NCBI RefSeq assembly: GCF_025452235.1 | Contig: NZ_CP104965.1 | Coordinates: 1,302,001-1,366,000 of the forward strand | Direction of reading: 5' to 3' | Length of the DNA stretch: 64,000 bases | Origin: Devosia neptuniae | GTDB lineage: Bacteria > Pseudomonadota > Alphaproteobacteria > Rhizobiales > Devosiaceae | Part shown: positions 7,865 to 16,278 of the stretch, in pieces | Layout of the letters: each line of letters starts with the position of its first letter | How positions within the stretch are numbered: position 1 is the first letter of the stretch | Notes under the pieces: generated by a model | What the model was told of the DNA's origin: nothing | What the model saw: only the letters and a program-made list of their open reading frames with translations | Databases searched by the model: none | Position numbers and translations under genes: made by a program

Positions 7865-8896
7865 ATGCCAATGAACGACAGCGACAGTCTGGGCCACACA
7901 GCGCCCACCAATCCCGAGCCTCCTTCTAGTCCCGCCCCCGTCCAGTCACGGGGGCCTTCGATCTGGAACCGCATCAAGGCTATGCTGGCCTTGCGCACGG
8001 TTTCCCTGCGCGACGACCTGCAGGTCGCGCTCGAAGAGCAGGGCAGCGCCGAAACCGCCGACTTTTCCGAAAGCGAGCGGACCATCCTGCAAAATGTGCT
8101 CAAGCTTTCCAATGTGTCGGTTGCCGACGTGATGGTAGAGCGCAGCGATATCCAGGCCATCGAGTTCGATATCAACCTGGGCACGCTTCTGGCCAAATTC
8201 CGCGAAGTCGGCCATTCGCGCCTGCCGGTCTATGACGATGGGCTGGACAATATTTTGGGCTTCATCCACGTCAAGGACGCCTTGGGCAAGATCACCGAGC
8301 CGGTGACGGACCCGAGCAAGGATGTGCCGGTCAAACTGGTTTCCACCGTGCTCAAGCAGAAAATCGGCAAGTTCGATCTGCTGCGCACGGCCATGTTCGT
8401 GCCCACCTTCATGCCGGTGGGCGATCTGCTGCAATCCATGCGCGCCTCCCGCGTGCATATGGCGATCGTGGTGGATGAGTATGGCGGCACGGACGGATTG
8501 GTAACCATCGAGGATCTGCTCGAAGCCGTGGTTGGCGAGATCGAGGACGAACACGACGAGCTGGCCGCAGCGCTGATCCGCAAGGTGGGGACCGATACCT
8601 ATATCGCCGATGCCCGCGCCGAGCTGAGCGATGTGCGCACGCTAATCGGGCCGGATTTCGACCCCGGCGAGTTCGGCGAGGAAGTGGAAACCATTGGCGG
8701 CTTGGTGTTCGACCTGGCCGGGCACGTGCCCAAGCGGGGCGAACGCGTCACGCGGCTCGATGGCTTCGACTTTGAAATCCTGGCCGCCGACAGCCGCCGC
8801 ATCAAGCGGCTCCGCATCCGCCGCAAACGCCCCGAAGGCGAGCCGCTGGCGATCACCGACCAGCGCAGCGAAGCCGAAAAGGCCGCAGCAGAATAA
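7865..8896 (+). CDS. CorC/HlyC-type hemolysin-family protein with CBS pair
   Basis: A roughly 343-aa cytoplasmic protein with a CBS domain pair (from about DVMVERSDIQAIEFD to EDLLEAVVGEIEDEHD) and a C-terminal CorC_HlyC domain (TIGGLVFDLAGHVPKRGE). It lacks the membrane DUF21 domain, as in CorC. Members are tied to magnesium/cobalt efflux and envelope integrity. ATG codons at 7865 and 7871 are both possible; neither has a strong ribosome-binding site, and a TTG at 7832 is also in frame. It closes the phoH-ybeY-corC group. The lnt gene that often follows is absent, and a terminator comes directly after the stop. Confidence 0.9.
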   Translation: MPMNDSDSLGHTAPTNPEPPSSPAPVQSRGPSIWNRIKAMLALRTVSLRDDLQVALEEQGSAETADFSESERTILQNVLKLSNVSVADVMVERSDIQAIEFDINLGTLLAKFREVGHSRLPVYDDGLDNILGFIHVKDALGKITEPVTDPSKDVPVKLVSTVLKQKIGKFDLLRTAMFVPTFMPVGDLLQSMRASRVHMAIVVDEYGGTDGLVTIEDLLEAVVGEIEDEHDELAAALIRKVGTDTYIADARAELSDVRTLIGPDFDPGEFGEEVETIGGLVFDLAGHVPKRGERVTRLDGFDFEILAADSRRIKRLRIRRKRPEGEPLAITDQRSEAEKAAAE

Positions 8897-8897
8897 G

Positions 8898-8927
8898 AAA
8901 AAGCCCGGAGCGATCCGGGCTTTTTTG
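8898..8927 (+). terminator. Intrinsic terminator after corC
   Basis: The arms AAGCCCGGA and TCCGGGCTT around GCGA are followed by a T-run, two bases after the corC stop codon. Confidence 0.9.
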
Positions 8928-9035
8928 GTTTTTGGGCGCAGTGGCTTTCCGGCGCAGGCCGGAATCTGTGCTGAGCAGTGCGAGGGAGCCTGCTCTTTGC
9001 TCTCCCATCACGCGCCCGAGTTCTCCCACTCACCG

Positions 9036-9113
9036 AGTCATTCCCGCGAAGGCGGGAACCTCTGTTTGCTTGTCTGACACCCGAAACGGAGGTTCCCGCC
9101 TTCGCGGGAATGA
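9036..9113. repeat. Inverted-repeat element, GTCATTCCCGCGAAGGCGGGAA type
   Basis: Perfect 26-base inverted arms lie at 9036-9061 and 9088-9113, each itself a small hairpin (TTCCCGC-GAA-GGCGGGAA). The element occupies the gap of about 350 bases between the convergent ends of corC and nfu, which has no gene. Its scaffold resembles the element at 51789-51932, with different stem bases. Confidence 0.85.
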
Positions 9114-9190
9114 CATCGTGGGGTGAGCGCATTGTGGAAACTGCGGGCACCTACGGAAGGGCCACCGAGCCAAACGGCCAAAAGTAAAAC

Positions 9191-9222
9191 AAAAGGCCCA
9201 AGGATTGCTCCCTGGGCCTTTG
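9191..9222 (-). terminator. Intrinsic terminator after nfu
   Basis: On the minus strand AAAGGCCCA and TGGGCCTTT pair around a short inner stem and are followed by a T-rich stretch, 23 bases beyond the nfu stop. Confidence 0.85.
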
Positions 9223-9244
9223 GCTTGCTGCGTAACTTTTAAGA

Positions 9245-9811
9245 TCAGACCTGCTGGACCGATTCGACGCCGGGGACGAAGTGGCGGAGCAGGTTTTCGA
9301 TGCCGCTTTTGAGCGTGGCAGTGGAGGACGGGCAACCTGAACATGCACCCTGCATGTGGAGGAACACCGTGCCTTCCTTGAAGCCCTTGAAGATGATGTC
9401 GCCGCCATCCATGGCGACGGCCGGCCGCACCCGGGTGGCCAGCAATTCCTTGATCACTTCCACGGTTTCGCTATCTTCGGTTTCGAAGAATTCCTCGACC
9501 TCGTCGAAGTCGGCCGCCGGAGCGGCGCCTTCAGCGATGACGGGCTTGCCGGACAGGAAATGGTCCATGATGACGCCGAGAATGGCCGGCTTGATATGGG
9601 CCCAATTGGTGTCATCCTTGGTGACCGAGATGAAATCGGAACCCAGAAACACGCCGGTGACGCCGGAAATCGCGAACAGGCCCGTGGCCAGCGGCGAGGC
9701 TGCGGCGGCATCGAGATTGCGGAAATCGCGCGGTTCGCCAACCAGCACATCGCGTCCGGGCAGGAATTTGAGGGTTGCCGGATTGGGCGTGGCTTCGGTC
9801 TGGATGAACAT
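9245..9811 (-). CDS. NifU-family iron-sulfur carrier (Nfu)
   Basis: A 188-aa Fe-S cluster carrier that passes clusters to apoproteins. The Nfu N-terminal domain (MFIQTEATPNPATLKFLPG) covers about residues 1-90, then an acidic linker (EVEEFFETEDSE), then the NifU C-terminal domain with the cluster-binding CSGCPSS motif at about residue 157. This two-domain form is usual in alphaproteobacteria and mitochondria. It ends the local minus-strand group and is divergent from a DUF3817 gene. Confidence 0.94.
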   Translation of the reverse strand: MFIQTEATPNPATLKFLPGRDVLVGEPRDFRNLDAAAASPLATGLFAISGVTGVFLGSDFISVTKDDTNWAHIKPAILGVIMDHFLSGKPVIAEGAAPAADFDEVEEFFETEDSETVEVIKELLATRVRPAVAMDGGDIIFKGFKEGTVFLHMQGACSGCPSSTATLKSGIENLLRHFVPGVESVQQV

Positions 9812-9937
9812 CGATGATCCTCGGACGGGCAGGTTCTACACTTAGAACGCTTCTAAAATAGTCTTTTGAGCGCGGAGTGCAAGGCCAATCGCGCATCGCG
9901 ACCATGCGCCGCGTTCACAGCGGCGCGGGCGGCCGAT

Positions 9938-10252
9938 ATGGCTTTGACCATGATCCGCTTGTTCCGTTTTATCGGCCTTATCGAAGGCATTACCACGCTG
10001 GCGCTGTTTTTGGTCGCCATGCCGCTCAAATATTGGTTCGGCATGCCAGCCCTGGTGCCGCCGGTGGGCATGATCCATGGCGCGGCGTTCCTTGCCTATA
10101 TCGTGGCGATGATTGCGTGTCTCTGGGGCCGTGGCTTTGCCCGCGGGGAATGGGCGCGCACGACTATCGCGGCCTTCGTGCCGTTCGGCACATTTCTCAA
10201 CGACCCGTTCCTGAAGCGCAAGCAATTGCTGGACGAGGCGCGGATCGCCTGA
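9938..10252 (+). CDS. DUF3817 family membrane protein
   Basis: A 104-aa integral membrane protein of unknown function, with about three hydrophobic segments (LIEGITTLALFLVAMPLKY; PPVGMIHGAAFLAYIVAMIAC; WARTTIAAFVPFGTFLNDP). The GMIHGAAFLAY and PFGTFLND motifs fit the DUF3817 family. I chose ATG 9938 (MALTMIRLF), since the residues encoded upstream lack family character; the nearby ATG at 9950 is also possible. It converges on the usp gene. Confidence 0.8.
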   Translation: MALTMIRLFRFIGLIEGITTLALFLVAMPLKYWFGMPALVPPVGMIHGAAFLAYIVAMIACLWGRGFARGEWARTTIAAFVPFGTFLNDPFLKRKQLLDEARIA

Positions 10253-10264
10253 GGCGGCTAGCCC

Positions 10265-10735
10265 TTAGCAAATCGCGATAATCTCTTCGTCGCTCATCCG
10301 CCCCGGAACAACCGTCAGCGGGATCGGCAGCGCATTGGCGCGGCCGGCGAAGTGCATGACCAGGGGACCGGGGCCATCGGTGGAGGTTGAGGCGGCGAGC
10401 ACCAGGATGGCGATGTCGCGGTCTTCCCCGATGACATTTTCGATCTGCTCGGGGCCTTCGCCCTCGCGGATCACCGACTCGACCTTGATGTCGCCAATGT
10501 CCCTGAGGCGGGCGAGGCGCGCATCAAGATTGCGCTCGGCTTCCTCGACGGCTTCGGCACGCAGCACATCTTCAACGCCCAGGCCGATGAATTCGGGCCT
10601 TTGCACCACACTCATCAGGACCACGACGCCGCCGGTGCGCTTGACGCGATAGGCGGCAAAGGTCAAGGCGCGGTCGCATTCGGGCGTCTCGTCAATGACG
10701 ACGAGGAATTTTCGCTTGTACTCGGTCTCGTACAT
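10265..10735 (-). CDS. Universal stress protein UspA family
   Basis: A 156-aa UspA-fold cytoplasmic protein. It begins with the first beta strand and loop KRKFLVVIDETPECDRALTF, has HLRAE-like helical content in the middle (GVEDVLRAEAVEEAER) and a nucleotide-binding-like stretch near the C-terminus (GDRD-type segment, then LVMHFAGRANALPIPLTVVPG). The exact G-2x-G-9x-G ATP motif is not clean, so ATP binding is uncertain. It lies 41 bases behind trpS, the end of the mutS-glnD-murJ-trpS series. Confidence 0.9.
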   Translation of the reverse strand: MYETEYKRKFLVVIDETPECDRALTFAAYRVKRTGGVVVLMSVVQRPEFIGLGVEDVLRAEAVEEAERNLDARLARLRDIGDIKVESVIREGEGPEQIENVIGEDRDIAILVLAASTSTDGPGPLVMHFAGRANALPIPLTVVPGRMSDEEIIAIC

Positions 10736-10776
10736 TGCGTTTCCTTAGCTATTGTTGCCTGGCACGCGAGCGCTTA

Positions 10777-11808
10777 TCAGCGGATAAAGCCAACGATATT
10801 GCGGACATCGTCCATGATCGGCTGGGCGATGGTGCGGGCTCGATCGGCGCCGTTGCGCAGGATGGTATCCATTTCGCCGCGATCGCTGACCAGCCGCTTC
10901 ATTTCATCGGCAATGGGGGAGAGCACGGCGACAGAAAGATCCGCCAGAGCCGGCTTGAAGGCGCCCCAGCCCTGGCCGCCGAATTCACCCAGCACGTCAT
11001 CGACGCTGCGGTTGGACAGGGCGGCATAAATGCCGACCAGGTTTTCCGCCTCAAGGCGCCCGGTAAGGCCGGCAGCCTCGCTGGGCAGGGCCTCGCCATC
11101 GGTGGTGGCGCGCTTGATCTTTTTGGCGATCATGTCGGCATCGTCCATCATATAGATGGTCGAGAGGTCCGAAGCGTCGGACTTGCTCATCTTCTTGGAC
11201 CCATCCTTGAGCGACTTGACGCGCATGGCGGGGCCGGTGGCCAGGGTTTCGGTGATGGGGAAGAAGTCGCCCTTATGGCCCAGCGATTTGATCTGCTTTT
11301 TGAAGTCGTGATTGAACTTCTTGGCGATGTCGCGCGTCAGTTCCAGATGCTGTTTCTGATCTTCGCCCACCGGCACGCCGGTGGCTTTGTAGAGCAGGAT
11401 ATCGGCGGCCATCAGTGAGGGATAGGCAAACAGGCCCAGCGAGACATTCTCGCTGTTTTCGCCGGCCTTGTCCTTGAACTGGGTCATCCGCGCCATCCAG
11501 CCCATGCGGGCGACGCAATTGAGAATCCAGCTCAGCTCGGCATGTTCCATCACCTGGGACTGGTTGAAAATGATCGACTTTTTGGGGTCGACGCCCGCCG
11601 CGATATAGGCGGCCGCGATCTCATAGGTCCAGCGCTTGAGGTCAACCGGGTCCTGCCACACGGTGATGGCATGCATATCGACCACGCAATAGATGGTCTC
11701 ATGCGTGTCCTGCAGGGGCACGAAGCGGCGGATAGCGCCGAGATAATTGCCCAGATGCAGATCGCCCGAGGGCTTGATGCCGGAAAAGACGCGAGGGGTG
11801 AAAGCCAT
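10777..11808 (-). CDS. trpS: Tryptophanyl-tRNA synthetase
   Basis: A 343-aa class I aminoacyl-tRNA synthetase that charges tRNA-Trp. The HIGH-type motif appears as [14 protein letters not shown] near the N-terminus and the KMSKS loop as [14 protein letters not shown] at about residue 205. Length and organisation match bacterial TrpS. It follows murJ on the minus strand after 78 bases. No clear Shine-Dalgarno sequence precedes the ATG, and no tRNA-like leader or T-box is evident. Confidence 0.96.
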   Translation of the reverse strand: MAFTPRVFSGIKPSGDLHLGNYLGAIRRFVPLQDTHETIYCVVDMHAITVWQDPVDLKRWTYEIAAAYIAAGVDPKKSIIFNQSQVMEHAELSWILNCVARMGWMARMTQFKDKAGENSENVSLGLFAYPSLMAADILLYKATGVPVGEDQKQHLELTRDIAKKFNHDFKKQIKSLGHKGDFFPITETLATGPAMRVKSLKDGSKKMSKSDASDLSTIYMMDDADMIAKKIKRATTDGEALPSEAAGLTGRLEAENLVGIYAALSNRSVDDVLGEFGGQGWGAFKPALADLSVAVLSPIADEMKRLVSDRGEMDTILRNGADRARTIAQPIMDDVRNIVGFIR

Positions 11809-11886
11809 AAAGGAGAGCCTAGCGGTTCAGTTACGCTTGTATTGGGGAACACTTATATCCGTTAGGCCGCGCTGTCATCCCGGCGG

Positions 11887-13449
11887 CTAGGCCCGCCTGC
11901 GGCGCAGCCGGCTAGCCAGCATACCCAGCTTTTGCGCGCCGGTGATGTGGACCAGCGTGAAATAGACCACGCAGCCGAAAACGCAGATGGCGAATAGCGC
12001 CGCAGCCTGGGTCAGGAAAGGCGCGCCGGGGGCAAAGATCGCCGTGGCGCGCTGGGCCAGCAGATAGAGCACACCGGCCATGACAAGGCTGCTGGCGATG
12101 GTCAGCAGATGTTTGCGTAGCGAAGCCGCGGGCAGGGCGAAATAGCCGCGCCGGGCGAGGAAGAGCGCCAGCAGCACCGCATTGAGCCAGGAGGAAATAG
12201 TGGTGGCCAGCGCAATGCCGACATGCTGCAAGCTGGGGAACAGCCACAGCGAAATGCCGATATTGGCGAGCACGGACAGCCCCGCGAAAATCGTCGGCGT
12301 GATGGTGTCCTTGCGCGAGAAAAAGCCCGGCTGCAACACGCGGATCAAGACGAAGGCTGGCAGGCCCCAGGCATAGCCCACCAGCGCTTCGGCGACGGGC
12401 ACGGTAGCGCTGGCATCGAAGGCGCCGCGCTCGAACAGCACCCGGACGATGGGTACTGACAATGCCGCCAGCGCCGCGGCGGCAGGCATGGAGAGCAGCA
12501 TGGAGAGCAGCAGCGACTGGTCCTGGCTTTGTGCCGCCTCGGCATTGCGACCGGCGCTGAGATGGCGGCTGAGCTCGGGCAGCAGCACCGTGCCGATGGC
12601 GATGCCGATAATGCCCAGCGGCAGCTGGTAGAGCCGGTCGGCATAGGACAGCACGGAGATGGCATTGTCGGCGCTTGAGGCAATCGCTGTACCCACCAGG
12701 ATATTGATCTGGGTGATGCCGCCGGCCAGGATTGCTGGAATGGCCAGCAGCCAGAAACGTCGGACTTCGGCATTGGGCCAGGGAATACCCAGGCGCGGCA
12801 CGAAATTGGCGCGGCGCACGGCGCCATAAACCAAAGCCAGTTGCGCAACGCCGCCCAGAAGCATGGCGATGGCGACCCAGAAGGCGATATCGGCCTTGTC
12901 CTCCAGCACCAGGATGGCCAGCGGGACGAGGGCGGCGATATTGACGATGTTGAGGATTATGGGCGCGAAGGCGGAGGCGAAAAAGCGGCCCAGCGTGTTC
13001 AGAATGCCGGCATAGGCGGCCATCAGCGACATGCAGGCCAGATAGGGGAACATGATGCGCGACAGGTAGACCGTCAGCGCGAATTTTTCCGGATCGTCGA
13101 ACCCCGGCACGAAGACCCGCATAATGGGCTCCATGAAGATTTCGGCGAGGATGGTGACGACGAGGATCGCCGCGACCAGCCAGCTCATGATGCGGCTGGC
13201 GAGCAGCTTGGCGGCGTCTTCGCCCTGGGTTTCGAGCGCGGTCGAAAACATCGGCACGAAGGCGGTGTTGAAGGCGCCTTCGGCGAATAGCCGCCGGAAC
13301 AGATTGGGAAAGCGGAAGGCGGCGTTGAAGGCGTCGGCGGCGGGGCCGATGCCAAGCACGGCGGCCATCAGCGCGTCGCGGGCAAAGCCGGCAATGCGGG
13401 AGACCAGGGTCAGCCCGCCTACGGAGAGGAAATTGCGGTAGAGGCTCAT
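11887..13449 (-). CDS. murJ: Lipid II flippase MurJ
   Basis: A 520-aa polytopic inner-membrane protein of the MOP superfamily (MviN) that flips lipid II to the periplasm for peptidoglycan synthesis. Opening features are SVGGLTLVSRIAGFARDALMA and FNAAFRFPNLFRRLFAEGAFNTAFVP, with about fourteen hydrophobic segments through to the basic tail SRLRRRRA. It stands 30 bases behind glnD and ahead of trpS, a grouping frequent in rhizobia-related bacteria. Confidence 0.96.
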   Translation of the reverse strand: MSLYRNFLSVGGLTLVSRIAGFARDALMAAVLGIGPAADAFNAAFRFPNLFRRLFAEGAFNTAFVPMFSTALETQGEDAAKLLASRIMSWLVAAILVVTILAEIFMEPIMRVFVPGFDDPEKFALTVYLSRIMFPYLACMSLMAAYAGILNTLGRFFASAFAPIILNIVNIAALVPLAILVLEDKADIAFWVAIAMLLGGVAQLALVYGAVRRANFVPRLGIPWPNAEVRRFWLLAIPAILAGGITQINILVGTAIASSADNAISVLSYADRLYQLPLGIIGIAIGTVLLPELSRHLSAGRNAEAAQSQDQSLLLSMLLSMPAAAALAALSVPIVRVLFERGAFDASATVPVAEALVGYAWGLPAFVLIRVLQPGFFSRKDTITPTIFAGLSVLANIGISLWLFPSLQHVGIALATTISSWLNAVLLALFLARRGYFALPAASLRKHLLTIASSLVMAGVLYLLAQRATAIFAPGAPFLTQAAALFAICVFGCVVYFTLVHITGAQKLGMLASRLRRRRA

Positions 13450-13479
13450 GGCGAGAGCGCAGCGCCGGCCGTGGGCGCG

Positions 13480-16278
13480 CTACCCATTGACCACCTTCTG
13501 TTCCGCCGGCTTGGGGTGGAACACATTCATCAGCGCATCATGGATTTTGCGCTGGCGCGGCTTGGACATGATCTTCTGGCCGGTCAAATCGGTGACGTAG
13601 AAGACGTCGACGGCCTTTTCGCCATAGGTGCCGATATGGGCGGAGCCGATGGTGAGGTTGAGATCGGAGATCTCGCGCGTCATGGCGTGAAGCAGGCCCA
13701 TGCGGTCGAGGCCGGACACCTCGATAACGGTGAATTTTTCGCTGAGGGCGTTGCTCACGGAGACCTGGGCGGGCAGGGCGAACGGCTTAAGGCGCTTGTT
13801 GTGGCGGCTTTCCTTGCCCAGATCGATCAGGATCTGCCGCTTGCCCTGCAGCAATTGGCGGACCGTATCGATGATGCGGGTGGCGCGGACCTTCTCGTCC
13901 TCGTCAGAGGTGAAGGAGCGGCGCAACCGGAACGTGTCGATGGCGCGGCCGTCGCGGGTCGAGAAAATCTGCGCGCCGATGATCGAAGCATCCTGCATGG
14001 TGCAGGCGCCGGCGATCAGCGAGAGCAGGCGCGGGTGGTCGGCCATGTAGAAGCTGACTTCGGTGATGCCCTCGAAGGCCTTGATGCGGATCGAGCCGGC
14101 AAAGGTTTCGCCGGAGCTATCGGCCTGGCGGATCATGCGGGCATGCTCGAACTGCAATTCGGGCTCGGCGCGCAGCCAGTAATGATCGTAATGGCGGGCC
14201 ATATAGGCTTCGACATCGGCGGGCAGCCAGGTGTCGAGCTTTTCGGCCAGCTGGCGGCGGGCAGCTTCGATGCGGTCCGATTGGGTGACCTGGCTATGCC
14301 CGCCCGACAGCAGTGGTTCGGTGGCATAGTAGAGCGCGCGCAGCAGGCTGCCCTTCCAGCCGGTCCACACGCCGGGGCCGACGGCGCGAATATCGCAGGC
14401 GGTGAGGATCATCAACAGCGCCAGGCGCTGCGGGGATTGCACCACGTCGGCAAAGGCCTTGGCGGTTTCGGGGTCCTGGATGTCGCGGGCCTGGGCGATC
14501 TCGCTCATCAGCAGGTGATGCTCGATCAGCCAGCTGACCGTATCGGTTTCTGCCGGCGTCAGGCCAAAGCGCGGGCAGAGCTTTTTGGCAATGCGCATGC
14601 CGGCAATGGAGTGATCTTCCGGCCGGCCCTTGGCGATATCGTGCAGGAACAGCGCGACATAGAGCAGGCGGGTATCGTTGAGCTGGGGCAGCAATTCGTG
14701 GGTCAGCGGCAACTGATCGCGAAGGCCGCCATTGGCGATGTCGGCCATGACGCCGACCGAGCGGATCAGATGCTCGTCCACCGTATAATGGTGGTACATG
14801 TTGAATTGCATCAGGGCGACGATCTTGCCGAAATCGGGCACAAACTTGCCCAGAACACCGCTCTCATTCATGGCGCGCAGGATGCGCTCGACCGACATGG
14901 GCGCGGTCAGGATGGTCAGGAAATAGCTGTTCGCCTTGGCGTCGTTGCGCACCTTGTTGTCGATCAGGCGCAGCGAGCGGGAGATGACCTTGATGGCATC
15001 GGGATGGAACAGCAATTCCTCGCGCCCGGCGACGAGGAAAATCTTGATCAGGTTGACCGGATCCTTCTCGAACACGTCGGGGGCGGCGATATTGAGCCGG
15101 CCGGTATCGAGCACGAAATCGCTTTCGCCCTTGATCCTGGACTTGCCGGAACGGAACGGGGCCAGCACGCGGCCCACCAGATCCATGTCCTTGGCGTGGT
15201 TGAATTCCAGAGAAGCGCAGATGATGCGGGTCAAATCCCCCACATCCTTGGCGACCAGGAAATAGCGCTTCATGAAGCGCTCGACGCCCAGCATGCCCAG
15301 GCGCTGGGCATAGCCCATGCGGTGGGCCAGTTCGGGCTGCACGTCAAAGGTCAGCTTTTCCTCGGCACGGCCGGTGAGGAAATGCAGGTGACAGCGCACC
15401 GCCCACAAAAAGTCCTCCGCCCGCGAGAACAGGCGATATTCGCCATTGGACAGCACGCCCTTGCCGACCAGCTCATGGCTGGTTTTGACCTGGTAGAAAT
15501 ATTTGCCGATCCAAAACAGGGTGTTGAGATCGCGCAACCCGCCCTTGCCGTCCTTGATATTGGGCTCGACCACATAGCGGGTATTGCCCATCGCCTTATG
15601 CCGTTCATCGCGCTCGGCCATTTTGGCGGCGATGAATTCGGGGCCCGTTTTCGGCATGATTTCGGTTTCAAAGCGCCTGACCAGCTGGTCGAACAGCGCC
15701 TTGTCGCCGGTCAGGTAACGCGCCTCGAGCGTCGCGGTACGCACGGTCATGTCGGCGCGGGCCATGCGGATGCTCTCATCGACCGAGCGGACGGCATGGC
15801 CGACCTTCTGGCCCAGATCCCAAAGCAGGTAGAGGATATATTCGGTAACCTGCTCGCCCCAGGGCGTCTGCTTATAGGGCAGGATGAACAGCAGATCGAT
15901 ATCAGAACCGGGGGCCAGGGTACCGCGGCCATAACCACCGACAGCGGAGAGCGCGATGGCCTCGGCGCCGGAAGGATTGTCGACCGGATAGACCCGGCTG
16001 GTGGCAAACAGATAGACCGCGGTGATGATCTCGTCCTGCGCGTCGGACAGATTTTGCGCGCAGCGGGTGCCCTTGCCGTTGGCGAGCAATTCTTCTTCGG
16101 CCGATTTGCGCGCGGCGGCCAGGGTCTGGCGCATATGGGCCAGGACGACGGCGCGGGCGGCGGCGCTTTTGGGCGCTTCATCGCCAATGGCGGCGTCCAG
16201 TTCAGCCAGCAGGGTTTCGGCGCTTTTCAGCGCGAACTGGGGTTTTCGCGGCTTGGCTTCAGCTTCGGCGAGCGTCAT
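13480..16278 (-). CDS. glnD: [Protein-PII] uridylyltransferase/uridylyl-removing enzyme GlnD
   Basis: A 932-aa bifunctional nitrogen sensor that uridylylates PII under nitrogen limitation and deuridylylates it under excess. In order: a nucleotidyltransferase domain with GGYGRGTLAPGSDIDLLF (about residues 115-132), a linker GlnD-type helical domain, an HD domain (YVALFLHDIAKGRPEDHS) and two C-terminal ACT domains that sense glutamine (EVSFYMADHPRLLS; TVIEVSGLDRMGLL). Its start lies inside the end of mutS (20-base overlap), suggesting coupled expression. Confidence 0.97.
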   Translation of the reverse strand: MTLAEAEAKPRKPQFALKSAETLLAELDAAIGDEAPKSAAARAVVLAHMRQTLAAARKSAEEELLANGKGTRCAQNLSDAQDEIITAVYLFATSRVYPVDNPSGAEAIALSAVGGYGRGTLAPGSDIDLLFILPYKQTPWGEQVTEYILYLLWDLGQKVGHAVRSVDESIRMARADMTVRTATLEARYLTGDKALFDQLVRRFETEIMPKTGPEFIAAKMAERDERHKAMGNTRYVVEPNIKDGKGGLRDLNTLFWIGKYFYQVKTSHELVGKGVLSNGEYRLFSRAEDFLWAVRCHLHFLTGRAEEKLTFDVQPELAHRMGYAQRLGMLGVERFMKRYFLVAKDVGDLTRIICASLEFNHAKDMDLVGRVLAPFRSGKSRIKGESDFVLDTGRLNIAAPDVFEKDPVNLIKIFLVAGREELLFHPDAIKVISRSLRLIDNKVRNDAKANSYFLTILTAPMSVERILRAMNESGVLGKFVPDFGKIVALMQFNMYHHYTVDEHLIRSVGVMADIANGGLRDQLPLTHELLPQLNDTRLLYVALFLHDIAKGRPEDHSIAGMRIAKKLCPRFGLTPAETDTVSWLIEHHLLMSEIAQARDIQDPETAKAFADVVQSPQRLALLMILTACDIRAVGPGVWTGWKGSLLRALYYATEPLLSGGHSQVTQSDRIEAARRQLAEKLDTWLPADVEAYMARHYDHYWLRAEPELQFEHARMIRQADSSGETFAGSIRIKAFEGITEVSFYMADHPRLLSLIAGACTMQDASIIGAQIFSTRDGRAIDTFRLRRSFTSDEDEKVRATRIIDTVRQLLQGKRQILIDLGKESRHNKRLKPFALPAQVSVSNALSEKFTVIEVSGLDRMGLLHAMTREISDLNLTIGSAHIGTYGEKAVDVFYVTDLTGQKIMSKPRQRKIHDALMNVFHPKPAEQKVVNG